Assembly: GCA_963819645.1 (NCBI GenBank)
Contig: CAWFWZ010000004.1
Span: forward strand, 516,082-580,081
Direction: 5' to 3'
DNA: 64,000 nt
From: CAVVDY01 sp963819645
Lineage (GTDB): Bacteria > Acidobacteriota > Terriglobia > Terriglobales > Acidobacteriaceae
Notes under the pieces: model-generated
What the model was told of the DNA's origin: nothing
The model's input: the letters and a program-made list of their open reading frames with translations, nothing else
Database searches by the model: none
Translations under genes and position numbers: made by a program
In this document: positions 18,876 to 30,434 of the stretch, piece after piece
Position numbering within the stretch: the first letter of the stretch is position 1
Layout of the letters: every line of letters starts with the position of its first letter

Positions 18876-19915
18876 CTTATCTCCAATGGCACACGCCAGT
18901 CGCGCGCGGAAACGTGTCCGGCGTGCATCCAGGCGACGCGCGTCAGCATGGATCCGGCGACGCTCGAAATCGCAGCAGCTCTGCGCAGCTTCTTCGACCG
19001 GCGACGAGCCCGCGAATGCGGCTGCGATACGCAATGCCAGCGGCACCGGCCCGCTGAGCACGCCGCCGAGCCGGGTGATGAGCCCGCTGGTTCCGCGCTT
19101 CAGCGGCTCCACCGCAGGCTTCTTCGAGATCTCGATGTTGATGCCTTCGAGCGTCTCAATCGCCGCAGCGCCGATGCCCAGCGTGTTGAGCGCCGGATTG
19201 TCGTGTCCCATCAGCTCGAGGATGCCAACCGCCGAGTTCAGTCCCGACATGCCGAAGTGAATCGGCAGGCTGCCAACATGTTCGTTCCACACCGGAATCA
19301 CGGTCGCGCCGATCAGCACTCCGGTGTAGTTGGAGAAGGGCAGACCCGCCAGCGGCAGAAAAACCTTCGGCGATATTGCCGAGCATTCGCACCGGCAAGC
19401 CGAACCGCTCAGCAGCAATTTGCGCAAACGCTGCAGCGCCGGAGAAGCTGCCGAATACCGCCAGCGTCCAGGCGCCGACCGACATCGGACTCTGCGGCTT
19501 GAAGACTCGCATCATGGCGAGAAATCGCGCCGGACGTCCGAGATCGGAGATCAGCAATGCGCTGGAGACAATCGCGCCTCCTGCGGCGATGCAGGCGGCA
19601 GTCGCGCGCCAGCTTCTCGGTCGCGGCCGATCCAGTGCGCGACCGCGCCAATGCACCGCCGCCGATCCGGCAGCGCCTCCGACGAAGAAGTACGGCGGAA
19701 TCTCCCAGGTCCACGGCGGCTCTTTCAGCAGCGGAACGCCGTAGTAGCCGGTCTCGGGCGAAGCCATGGGAAAAGGCGCGCCCGGCACGGCGAACGCCGG
19801 TCGCCTCGACATGGCCCTTGCGCTCGGCTTCGCGGCGAATCTCTAGCAGCCGATTTTCGCGCGCCCAGTCGGTGTGCTCCGGGTGTGGGACGCTGTCATG
19901 CGGATTGCTGCTCAT
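18815..19915 (-). CDS. nrfD: NrfD/DmsC-type membrane subunit of formate dehydrogenase, frameshifted
   Basis: Starts with ATG at 19915, overlapping the fdhB stop as ATGA. The soluble N-terminus SSNPHDSVPHPEHTDWAREN is followed by PGAPFPMASPETGYYGVPLL and about eight hydrophobic segments, including YFFVGGAAGSAAVHW, IAAGGAIVSSALLISDLGRP and VFLPLAGLPFSNYTGVLIG. Three one-base insertions (near 19805, 19365 and 18985) must be removed to keep one frame. NrfD subunits carry electrons between an Fe-S subunit and the quinone pool. The last 16 or so codons lie inside a dispersed repeat, suggesting the original stop was lost. Confidence 0.82.
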
Positions 19916-20711
19916 CGTTTCGCGCTCCCCAGAAAGGCGAAAAGGCTGCCGAACAGCAGCAGGCCCGCGGCAACGGCGGAACTCGTCCAGCCCGCCTTCA
20001 GTTGTAGATCGTCGGGACCTCGGGATGCGGCGGCAGATTGTATTGCCGCGGATCGCCGCGCACGATGAAGAACGCGTGAATGCCCTCCGACGCTGGTGTC
20101 CGTGCGGATCGTAGACGCAGGCGTCGTCCATGCCGCGGGCCTGCAGCTCCTCCACACGCTCCTGCGCGACCAGCCTGCAGCTGCTTCGAGCGGGCCGAAC
20201 TTGATCGACTCCGTCGGACACGCCTGTGGCACAGGCGGGCTGCAATCCGACCTTCTGCCGGTCGTAGCAGAAGGTGCACTTGAAGGCGCGGCCGTCTTCT
20301 GGATTGCGCTGCACCACGCCGAACGGACACGCTACCACGCAGTAGCCGCAACCATTGCAGACATCGGGCTGAACGAAGACGCCGCCGAATTCGGTGCGCA
20401 CGATCGCGCCGGTGGGACAGGCCTCCAGGCAGCCGGCATTTTCGCAGTGCTTGCAGACGTCGGAGGAAAACTCCCACGAGAGCTGAGATCCGGGCATTGC
20501 CGCCCAGGCCGGGCTCCGGCGCGTGCCTTCGACAAACTTCACGTGCCGCCAGGTCGAGTGTCCGACCGCGCCGGTGTTGTCGTAGGAATTGCCCGACCAG
20601 TTGAAGCCGTCGTCGGCGATGCCGTTCCATTCCTTGCAGGCGACTTCGCAGGCCTTGCAGCCAATGCACAGCGTCGAGTCGGTGAAGAATGCGGTGATGG
20701 TCGCTGCTCAT
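19912..20711 (-). CDS. fdhB: Formate dehydrogenase iron-sulfur subunit, frameshifted
   Basis: Begins with ATG overlapping the fdhA TGA. Cys clusters for four [4Fe-4S] centres are visible: CIGCKACEVACKEWNG, CKHCENAGCLEACPTGAI, CNGCGYCVVACPFGVV and CTFCYDRQKVGLQPACAKAC. A C-terminal hydrophobic helix (SSAVAAGLLLFGSLFAFLG) anchors it. This is the FdnH/FdoH layout. Several one-base insertions break the frame, the first right after MSSD. It passes electrons from the molybdopterin subunit to the NrfD subunit. Confidence 0.88.
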
Positions 20712-23700
20712 GCCGGCTGCTCCATGTGTTCCTTCCATTGCTCCAGCGCCGCAGGCCCGCGCTCGCGACGTGCCCGGCTCGATGTCGCAGACCAGCGCCT
20801 TGGTTTCCATGATGCGCACGTTCGGCTCCTCGGAGATGACCAGCAGATCGTTGGCTACGTCGCCCTTGACCACTCCGTTGTATCCCCAGTGATAGGGCAG
20901 GCCAACCTGATGCACCGTGCGGCCCTGCACCCACAGCGGCCGCATGCGCGGCGTCACCAGCACGCGCGCCTTCGACCGATGCCGCGCGGCGTCATGATGG
21001 TCGCCCAGTCGCCGTGCTCCAGCTCGCGACTCGGCGGCCAGTTCAGGCGAGACCTCGCAGAACAGCTCCGGCTGCAACTCGGCCAGATGCGACAGCGTGG
21101 CGCGACATGCCGCCCGCCGTGTGATGCTCGGTCAGGCGATAGGTCGTGAGCACATACGGGAAGCGTTCGTCGCCCGGATAGCGCATAGGCGTTGTCGGGA
21201 CGCATCTTTGCTGATCGACCGGCGGATTGGTTGCGTGCTCCGGATAGAGCGGATTGCCGAACGGCGATTCCAGCGGCTCGTAGTGCGTGGGCAGCGGACC
21301 GTCTTTCAGTCCGCTGGTGACGAACAGCCAGCCGACGCCGTCGGGATGCAGGATGAACGGCTTGTCGCCGGCAATGCCATCCATTCCCTTCGCGCCGTCG
21401 GCTGGGCGGTAGTCCGGCGGCTTCTTCTTGTCGAAGTCGGGAACGTCGTATCCCGGTCCACTCGCTGCTTTTCTTCGTCCCACCAGACGAGCTTCTTGCG
21501 CTCGCTCCACGGCTTGCCATCGGGACGCGCCGAAGCGCGGTTGTAAAGAATGCGAACGTCGTTGGGCCAGGCGAATCCCCAGCCATGTCCGAGGTAATCC
21601 ACCGGCTCGCGCTTGTTGGCCACGTTCTCGTGCTCGCTGGGATAAATGCCGCAGTAGATCCAGCAGCCGCAGGCGGTGCTGCCGTCGTCCTTCAGCTCCT
21701 TGATAGCTGTCGAGCTGCTCGCCGGTCGCGAGATCGCGGCCGTTGATCTCTTTCAGCACTTCGTTGACGTTCGGCTCGTCGTGAATGCCGTGCGTGCCGT
21801 ACGGCCAGTGCAGCGCGTTCAGCGGCGGCGTTGCGCGGACTGGGATCGGCCGCGGCCTTGGCCTTCAGGCGTCGCGCCAGGTGATGCATGAACCAGGTTT
21901 CGCTGCGCGCGTCGCCCGGCGGATCGACCGCCTGTGGCGCGATACTGCACCAGGCGCTGCGTGTTGGTCTGGCAGCCTTCCTTCTCGGCCGATCCGGCGG
22001 CGGGAAAGAGGAAGACCTCGGTCGCGATGTCCTCCGGGTCGCAGCTCGCCGCGCTCGACCTCGGGCGAGTTGTACCACCAGGAGGCGCTCTCGATTTCGA
22101 CCATGTCGCGCACCACCAGCCACTTCAGCTTCGACATCGCCGTGCGCTGCAAGCGCGCATTCGACGCGCCGACGGCCGGGTTCTGCCCCATGATGAACAG
22201 GCCGTCCATCTTGCCGTCGGCCATGTCGAGCCAGTAGCCGAAGTGCGAGTGATCGCCGGTGACGCGCGGCAGGTAGTCGAAGCCCCAGTCGTTTTCTTTG
22301 GTCGCGTTGTCGCCGTACTACGACTTTCATCAGGCTGATGAAGTACTTCTCGAAGTTGGTCCACAGCCCGGCGTCGGCCGTGTGCTTCTTCATGTACGCC
22401 TGCAAATCGTTGGCATCGGCCTCGAAGAACGGCATCGGCAGGTAGCCCGGCAGGATGTCATACAGCGTGGGAATGTCGGTCGAGCCCTGAATCGACGCGT
22501 GTCCGCGCAGCGCGAGAATTCCGCCGCCCGGGCGGCCGATGTTGCCCAGCAGCATTTGCAGAATCGCCGCCGAGCGAATGATCTGCACGCCTTTGGAGTG
22601 CTGCGTCCATCCCACGGCGTAGCAGATGGCCGCCGTCTTCTCCGGTCCCGATGCATTGCAGAACGCCTCGGCAACTTTCAGGAACAGCTTCTGCGGCACT
22701 CCCGCATGACGCTCGATCAGCTCCGGCGTGTAGCGCGCAGAAGTGCTTGCTTGCAGGATCTGGAAGACACAGCGCGGATGCTGCAGCGTGGGATCGGTCT
22801 CGTACTCGCGAAACTTTGCCGCTTCGCCGCCGCGGTCTTTGCCGTGACCGCCTCCGGCATCGGAGTGGCCGGCTTGCGCTCCGTCACGCGGATCCGACTT
22901 CTTCTTCTCCTCTCCCTGGTAGAGCCACGTCTCCGGCTCGTACTTCTTCTTCTCCTCGTCCCAACCGGAGAAGACGCCGCCCAGGTCTTCGGTGTCGCGG
23001 AAGTCCTCGCGCACGATCATGGCAGCGTTGGTGTAGTGCTCGCACGTACTCGCGGAAATCACTTGTCGTTCTCGAGCACGTAGTGGATCAGGCCGCCGAG
23101 GAAGAGGATGTCGGTTCCGGCGCGCAGCGGCACCCAGATGTCGGCCATCGCCGAGGTGCGGGTGAAGCGCGGATCGACGTGAATGATCTTTGCGCCGCGT
23201 CTCGCGCGCTTCCATCACCCACTGGAAGCCGACGGGATGATTCTCGGCCATCGACGATCCCATGATGAGGATGGCGTCAGCGTTGGCCAGATCCTGCTGC
23301 GCGGTGGTCGCGCCGCCGCGTCCGAACGAGGTGCCCAGACCGGGCACCGTGGAGCTGTGTCATATCCGGGCCTGGTTGCTGATGCAAACCATGCCCAGAC
23401 CTCCGGTAGAAAAGTTTCTTGATCAGGTAGTTCTCTTCGTTGTCGAGCGTCGCGCCGCCGAGATGCGCCATGGCGGTGGTCTGCATCACCGTCTCGCCGT
23501 CCTGCTTCTCGACGAAACTGCGCTCGCGGGTCTCCCACACCGAGTCGGCGACCATGTCCATCGCCGTCTCCAGATCGATCTCTTCCCACTCGGTGGCATA
23601 CGGACGGCGATACTTCACCGTCATCAGGCGGTTGGGATGGGTGTGCAGCTCGTAAGGTGTCGGCGCCCTTGGGACAGAGATGGCCGCGCGAGATCGGCGA

Positions 23701-23925
23701 GATCCGGGATCGCCCTCGATGGAGATCAGCTCGCCATCCTTGTGAAAGATCATCTGCCCGCAGCCCACGCCGCAGTACGGGCAGATGGCGCGCGTGAATT
23801 CGGCATCCTGGTTTTTGGGCAAGCAGGTTTCTGGTGCGCTCGCTCATCGCCTCGACGCCGGTACCGTCGGCGCCGGTCCTGAGCTGACGCACCAGCGGCC
23901 AGCGTTCGAGTAGTCCCTTTACCAT
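20708..23925 (-). CDS. fdhA: Selenocysteine-containing formate dehydrogenase catalytic subunit, frameshifted
   Basis: About 1,050-1,070 codons on the minus strand, resembling E. coli FdnG. In order: [4Fe-4S] motif ICPYCGVGCGQM, GHLCPKGADTYELHTHPNRL, NQARI-TGA-HSSTVPGLGTSFGR with the TGA at 23360-23362 read as selenocysteine, IMGSSMAENHPVGFQWVMEA, YAVGWTQHSKGVQIIRSAA, LLGNIGRPGGGILALRGHA and C-terminal YHWGYNGVVKGDVANDL. The family oxidises formate to CO2 at a molybdenum or tungsten bis-pterin with Sec ligand. Unlike FdnG there is no twin-arginine signal at the start MVKGLLERWPLVRQL. Roughly ten one-base insertions interrupt the frame, yet conserved motifs survive in all segments. Confidence 0.9.
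23330..23362 (-). promoter_or_regulatory. Selenocysteine codon and SECIS hairpin
   Basis: After the TGA (23360-23362) come 11 bases, then a perfect hairpin: GGTGCCC, loop GGTCT, GGGCACC (23330-23348). The loop GGUCU matches the apical loop of the E. coli fdhF SECIS (AGGUCU), where the GU is contacted by SelB. Distance and position fit bacterial SECIS elements. Confidence 0.85.
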
Positions 23926-24269
23926 CTCACCCTCAGATTTGAATGACAGACAGAATAAATGCAGCGCGCGATTCGCGCCTATCTGTTGTGAGATAGCGCG
24001 GGGAACAAAGGTTGTACCTCGTCAACGCGCTGATCGCAAGGCTTGCGTTTCAGGCAAAACGCGCGCCAGAAATGGCACGGATATCTCACGGGCCGGAGTT
24101 GCCTAGCATCACCGCGCACAGTCTCTCAGCGACGAACATCACACATTCGGGTGATGTATGGCCAGAATGATTCGTTGATAGCGCACACTTTGCGGTGATA
24201 GCGTAGAAATCTGGGCGTGGGCGGGGTTGGCCCGAATGCCCGGCTTGTACCGCATTTTTGGAGGTATCT
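23926..24269. other. Divergent intergenic region fdhA/icd with inverted repeat
   Basis: This 344-bp gap must hold the promoters of both the fdh operon (leftward) and icd (rightward). The clearest element is ACATCAC-n8-GTGATGT at 24136-24157, a possible regulator site. GAGGGTGAG precedes fdhA and TTTTGGAGG precedes icd as ribosome-binding sites. No gene is seen. Confidence 0.4.
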
Positions 24270-25718
<1,449 letters not shown>

Positions 25719-25786
25719 AGATAAGCGGTACGAGTTGAGTTGTGCAATTCATATGCCGCTCATGCGGCTAGACGGAGCAGGACATC

Positions 25787-26712
25787 ATGCGTAAGAAAGT
25801 GACCGTTGTAGGCTCGGGAAACGTTGGGGCGACAGCCGCACACTGGATGGCCTCGAAGGAGCATTGCGATGTCGTACTGATCGACATCATTGAAGGCGTA
25901 CCGCAGGGCAAGGCTCTGGACCTGTTGCAGGCGATGCCGATCGAGAAGCGCGACTCGTTCGTCATCGGAACGAACGACTACGCCGATACCGCCAACTCTG
26001 ACATTGTGGTAATCACTGCCGGAATCCCCCGCAAGCCGGGGATGAGCCGTGACGACCTGCTGAACACCAATTACAAAATCATGAGCGATGTGGTCGGCAA
26101 AGTGGTGCAGTACTCGCCGAACTCCATCCTCATCATCGTGTCCAATCCGCTGGATGCGATGGCGCAGGCGGCCTATAAGCTGAGCGGCTTCTCGCGCAAT
26201 CGCGTCATCGGCATGGCCGGCATTCTAGACTCGGCGCGCTTCCGTGCCTTCATCGCCATGGAGCTCAAAGTGTCGGTCGAGAACGTGACGGCGTTCGTGC
26301 TCGGCGGACACGGCGACACCATGGTTCCGCTGCCGCGCTACTCAACCGTGGCCGGCATTCCCATCACCGAGCTCATGGACAAGGCCACCATCGATCGCCT
26401 GGTACAGCGCACACGTGACGGCGGCGCCGAGATTGTGAAGCACCTGAAGACCGGGAGCGCCTACTACGCACCATCGGCCGCAGCCACCGAGATGGTGGAA
26501 GCCATCCTCAAGGACAAGAAAAAGATCGTGCCCTGTGCTGCCTATCTCGAAGGGGAGTACGGCATCAACGGGCTGTTTGTCGGTGTGCCGTGCAAGCTGG
26601 GCGCGGGTGGAATCGAGGAGATCATCCAGATCAAGCTGACACCCGAGGAGCAGGCGGCCCTGCAGAAGAGCGCCGATCGGTCAAAGAGCTGGTCAGCGTT
26701 ATTCACGTTTAG
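25787..26712 (+). CDS. mdh: Malate dehydrogenase, C-terminal frameshift
   Basis: About 308 residues, LDH-like branch. KVTVVGSGNVGATAAHWMA is the NAD loop, DIVVITAGIPRKPGMSRDDL and SNPLDAMAQAAYKLSGF are substrate-binding regions, and FVLGGHGDTMVPLPRYS has the catalytic His. As given, the frame runs on to 26842, but one missing base near 26685 explains this: restored, it ends ADAVKELVSVIHV and stops at 26710-26712, the normal end. It oxidises malate to oxaloacetate. Confidence 0.95.
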
Positions 26713-26832
26713 TTCGATCAGGGAGCACTCGGTGCGGGTGTCCCCGACTTCTGCACTCCTGCCGCGATATTCTTCCTCCTCAAGATTCAACCACTCACGT
26801 AAACTCTGTGTTTCTGCTTGCGGAGCGTGTGC

Positions 26833-27543
26833 ATGTCCCTGACCCTCACTGCGGGAACTTTGTCGGTCGCGTCGGCTTATCCCGATCCGCCGTTTGAACT
26901 CGCCGACGGTTCGGAGAATGGCTTCGACATCGATCTGATGCGCGCCATCTGCAATCATCTAGGCCTCACCTTATATCGCGAACGTTATCTCGCCGACAAC
27001 TTCGACGGCATCTTCGACGGCTTGGAAAACGGAAAGTACGATGCCGTGATCTCGGGGACGACTATTACTTCGGACCGTTCTGAGATTGTGCATTTTTCGC
27101 AGCCCTACCTCGAATTCAACCAGGGAGTTGCGATCAATCGGCGACTGACTCCGAATGTATCGTCGCCGGCCGACCTGCGCGGGCTGACCGCGGGCATTCA
27201 GTCAGGAAACACTTCCGACTTCGTCGCTAAACGCTGGTTGGCAGAAGGCGTAATCGCACACATTCAGTACTATCCCTACGATGGAATTCAATCAGCGCTC
27301 GCAGACTTGAACGCTGGAAAAATCGGGTTGGTCATCAAGCTCTTTCCGGTGATCTCGTGGCTGGTGAAAGATCATCCCGACCTTGCAGTCGCGATGCAGG
27401 TGCCGACGCATGAACAGTTGGGCATCGCTTTCGCCAAGAACAATTCCGCACTGTGCGACGCCGTAAATGGCGCGCTCGACGCCCTGCACAGCAGCGGTGA
27501 GTTCGACAAGCTGCGGGCGCGGTGGTTTGGCCAGACGCCCTAG
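26833..27543 (+). CDS. Family 3 solute-binding protein without signal peptide
   Basis: About 236 residues from the ATG at 26833. It has the family 3 core: PPFELADGSENGFDIDLMRAIC, YDAVISGTTITSDRSEIVHFS, DLRGLTAGIQSGNTSDFVAK and LGIAFAKNNSALCDAVNGAL. Such proteins bind polar amino acids, but here no signal peptide precedes the domain and no ABC permease or ATPase follows. It may be a periplasmic-type domain used in the cytoplasm or have lost its leader. Confidence 0.75.
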   Translation: MSLTLTAGTLSVASAYPDPPFELADGSENGFDIDLMRAICNHLGLTLYRERYLADNFDGIFDGLENGKYDAVISGTTITSDRSEIVHFSQPYLEFNQGVAINRRLTPNVSSPADLRGLTAGIQSGNTSDFVAKRWLAEGVIAHIQYYPYDGIQSALADLNAGKIGLVIKLFPVISWLVKDHPDLAVAMQVPTHEQLGIAFAKNNSALCDAVNGALDALHSSGEFDKLRARWFGQTP

Positions 27544-27560
27544 CACGAGGAGATGACTCA

Positions 27561-27920
27561 TTGCTGCACGCGTTCAAGCTCTACGCTGGCCCTGACAATG
27601 CCTCGCACGTAACCGAAGGCACGCTCACGGAAAACGAGCTCACCGACGTAGTCTCAATCCACTTCAAAGAAGCTCCGCCGCACTCGGCCTTCGATTGGCA
27701 TGATGCGCCGTGCCGTCAGTACGTCATTACGCTCGCCGGGACGCTGGAATTCACGACTCGTGATGGCGAGAAGTTTCTCCTGCATCCGGGGGATGTGCTG
27801 CTCGCTGACGATACGGCCGGTACCGGCCACAAGTGGCGGCTCATCGACGACCAGCCCTGGCGGCGCGCCTACGTCGTGCTCAAGCAGGGCGCTGAAGACA
27901 CGTTCGTCGCTAAGACGTAA
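27561..27920 (+). CDS. Cupin domain protein
   Basis: 119 residues from a TTG at 27561 preceded by CGAGGAG. The single cupin barrel shows FDWHDAPCRQYVITLAGTLEF and LHPGDVLLADDTAGTGHKWR, with His residues in metal-ligand positions. Function is unknown; it may be a small enzyme or sensor. It follows the solute-binding protein by 17 bp and is probably cotranscribed. Confidence 0.75.
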   Translation: MLHAFKLYAGPDNASHVTEGTLTENELTDVVSIHFKEAPPHSAFDWHDAPCRQYVITLAGTLEFTTRDGEKFLLHPGDVLLADDTAGTGHKWRLIDDQPWRRAYVVLKQGAEDTFVAKT

Positions 27921-27959
27921 CCGAGTCGCGTCTGCTCGCGCTATCATCCATAACATTGC

Positions 27960-28389
27960 ATGAACAAGGATTCTGCAGAAATTTCGCCGCAACCCGCTGA
28001 ACAGCAGCGCGAGGCGGACGGTGCTGACGTGGGGCTCGCTGGTGCTCGCCGCTGCCGAGAGCGCCTGTCTGGCGATGGTGGGACTCAGCGGCGTGCGCGT
28101 GGCGATTGGTCTGACGTCGCTGATCGCAGCGAGCGGTCCGGCGACCGGGTTTCATCGGGACGCGATACGTATTCCTCTTCTCGCCATCGGAACCATCGGC
28201 GCGCTCCTGAGCCTGCTGCTGCTGTGGAACGAACGGCGGCTGCGAAGCAATCCTTCGGCGGCGTGGCGCATTCAGCCCTACACCAAATCGCAGAAGCGAC
28301 AGCGCCTGCTTCAGTTCTGGCTTGCGATTCTCACGCTGGCGCTAGTCGCTGGAGAAGTCATCACTCATCCCTGGTTTCATCGGGGGTAA
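27960..28389 (+). CDS. Small membrane protein, frameshifted near the N-terminus
   Basis: From ATG at 27960: MNKDSAEISPQPAEQ, then one extra base near 28007, then ARRTVLTWGSLVLAAAESAC and three or four hydrophobic segments (about residues 22-50, 62-80, 112-132). No known motif. It would be about 142 residues. A GTG at 28021 would give 122 residues without invoking the frameshift. Confidence 0.55.
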
Positions 28390-28753
28390 AAAAACGTCAC
28401 GAAACGGAGGCCCGCAGATGCGGAAGGACTCCGCTTTAGAGGCCGCGGTACAGCTCAAGCGCCTTACCTCAGCGGCTGAAGCCGGGCGCGATACAAGGCG
28501 GCGATGTATGCACGCCTGAAGGACGTGCTCCACCCTGACTACAGCTCCCCTGAATCTTCACTGAGCGAGTGGTGTAGCCCTGCCTGTCACCGTTCTGCTT
28601 CGGCACGGCTCAAGCGGAGGAAACGGTAAAAACCCGCGCCACCACTCAGCTGAACGCCAGGACACGCAGTACTGTCATGAGCTGACCGGTGTCCCTGGAC
28701 GTTTGCTTCGATGGAGGAGGGCGCACGATGGATGCTTTGTTTCGGCGGTCCCA
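28390..28753. other. Intergenic region with repeat remnants
   Basis: No convincing gene. It contains GCGGCTGAAGCCGGGCGCGA at about 28480, a relative of the dispersed CACGGCTGAAGCCGTG family, and TTCGGCACGGCTCAAGC near 28608. It separates a rightward gene from a leftward one, so it should contain only 3' ends. Confidence 0.5.
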
Positions 28754-30434
28754 CTACTGTACCTGAAGTGTGAGGGTCGGGCCCTTCTCAGCCGTGACGG
28801 GGACCTTCTCGCCTTTTTCGAGGTACGGGTTCAGCACAGCAGGATCTCCCCACTCCAGGTTCCAGCCGTTCTGTATGGCTACGGCGAGGTACCGCCCTGG
28901 TACCACCTGTCGCAGCGTGAATGTGCCGTCGCTGTCGCTCTCGTCAAGGCGGTATCGCTGTTTATCGCGAACACCGTCGTCCGGAACCAGAAGCACCATC
29001 GCACCAGCGACCGGCTTGTCATCTCGCAGCACCACGCCAGACACGTTGGCGGATACTCGCGTTGCCGTACAGGCTAGCTTCGCAGAGGCGCCGGCGGTCA
29101 GCGTGATCTGCGACCCCTGTACTTTGGCATTTTGCGCGACGATGCGGGTAAGAATCCAATCGGGAGCACCATAGAGCACCGCCTGATAAGTGCCGGGTCG
29201 CAGCTCGTTGTCCTGTAGTCCAAAAAGTCCTTTGTCGGAGACCTTTCCGGTCCAGCTATCACCGGTTTCCAGGTTGCGAAGTTCGATGTACGCCGGGTCA
29301 CGACCGGGAGTCGGCGCCGCCCTCATAGGTTACAAGGCCGGTAACGGTGGCCATCCCAGGCGATTCGCTGGCGGAAATTTCCATGTCGCCGTACAGATCG
29401 ATGTCGCGATACCATCCACTCTTGCCGCCGGATTTATCGCTCGCGCCTCCCTGAAGCTCAAGCGTGTAGTGTCCGGGAGCCAGGCCCCCGAACTCAAACA
29501 TCCCCTGGCCAAAACCGTATCCCTGGCTGGCGAAGACCGGGATCGTCAATCCGTCGAAGACCCGCTGCATGATGCTGGGCCCGGGACCCTGTCGCGACTG
29601 GTCATAACGGATTTTCAAATGTGCTGCCGGTACGGCTCGCATGACCACGTCGGCAGTGAAGCGCTCGCCGGCCCGCAAAGTGATGGCAGTAGCCTGCGCT
29701 GAGTCGTCGGCATCGGGGTAGAAGGTCAGCGGATAAGCAACGTCAAGCTGCGCCGCCTCCTGTTGCACATGGGCGGCCGTATCGGCGTCAAACTGGGGTT
29801 GAACGTAGTCGCCGTGCACCGTTCTCCGCTCGCCACCTTGTGGTGAGTATTGCGCGTACCACGGCCGGCCGGAAAGGGCGACATAGTACGTTCCCGGCCC
29901 CAGATGGGGAAAGCGATAGAAGCCCTGGTCGTCCGTGCCGTCGTTGGTCACCGACACGGCGCGCCGCAGGCCATCGACCTCCTCCATGCGAAACAATTGC
30001 GCCGTGGCGTTGCGTACCGGCTCGTTCTGCTCGTCGAGCACCTGGCCGCGAATAGAAGCGTCGGGCTGCATGCGGAAGACGATGTTCGTGGCATCCAGCT
30101 TGGGACCGACCGCGACACCGGTGAAATAGTTGTCGTGTTGATTCAGTCCCTGCGCGCGATAGCCCGGCCCAGTCCCGCTGAGGATGTACTTGCCCGTTGG
30201 CACCGCCGGAAACCTGAACTGGCCATTGTTGGTTGCGCGAACCGTCTGAGGGGAACCATCCTTGTCGGGCGTGAGCGTCACCGCGAATCCTGGAAGGGGC
30301 TGCCCGGTCACGGAGTCCAGCACGACTCCTGAGACTGGATAGGTCTGAGTCGCGGCGACAGCCACGCCAGCTGTCACGGCGAACCACATGGCGAGCAGAG
30401 GCACGACAACCCGGATGTAGCGGCGCACGCTCAT
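28754..30434 (-). CDS. Secreted carboxypeptidase-regulatory-like domain protein 1, frameshifted
   Basis: About 560 residues. The signal peptide VVVPLLAMWFAVTAGVAVAA is followed by YPVSGVVLDSVTGQPLPGFA, an N-terminal carboxypeptidase-regulatory-like domain, then a second such domain (ASIRGQVLDEQNEPVRNATA) and further beta-sandwich repeats ending in VPVTAEKGPTLTLQVQ. One extra C near 29315 splits it; removal gives GADSGRDPAYIELRNL. The ATG overlaps the stop of the preceding gene (30431-30434), so the two are translationally coupled. Probably an outer-surface adhesion or scaffold protein. Confidence 0.8.

Noticed and set aside
23360..23362. TGA as an ordinary stop or base error in fdhA
   Set aside because: It aligns with the Sec position of FdnG and is followed by a SECIS hairpin, which chance or error would not supply.
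18815..23925. Formate dehydrogenase operon as a true pseudogene
   Set aside because: Despite many frame breaks, metal, Sec and cofactor motifs and ATGA couplings are intact, and the same kind of break affects essential genes elsewhere.
26713..26842. C-terminal extension of malate dehydrogenase
   Set aside because: The extension is unconserved; one restored base gives the standard C-terminus and stop at 26712.
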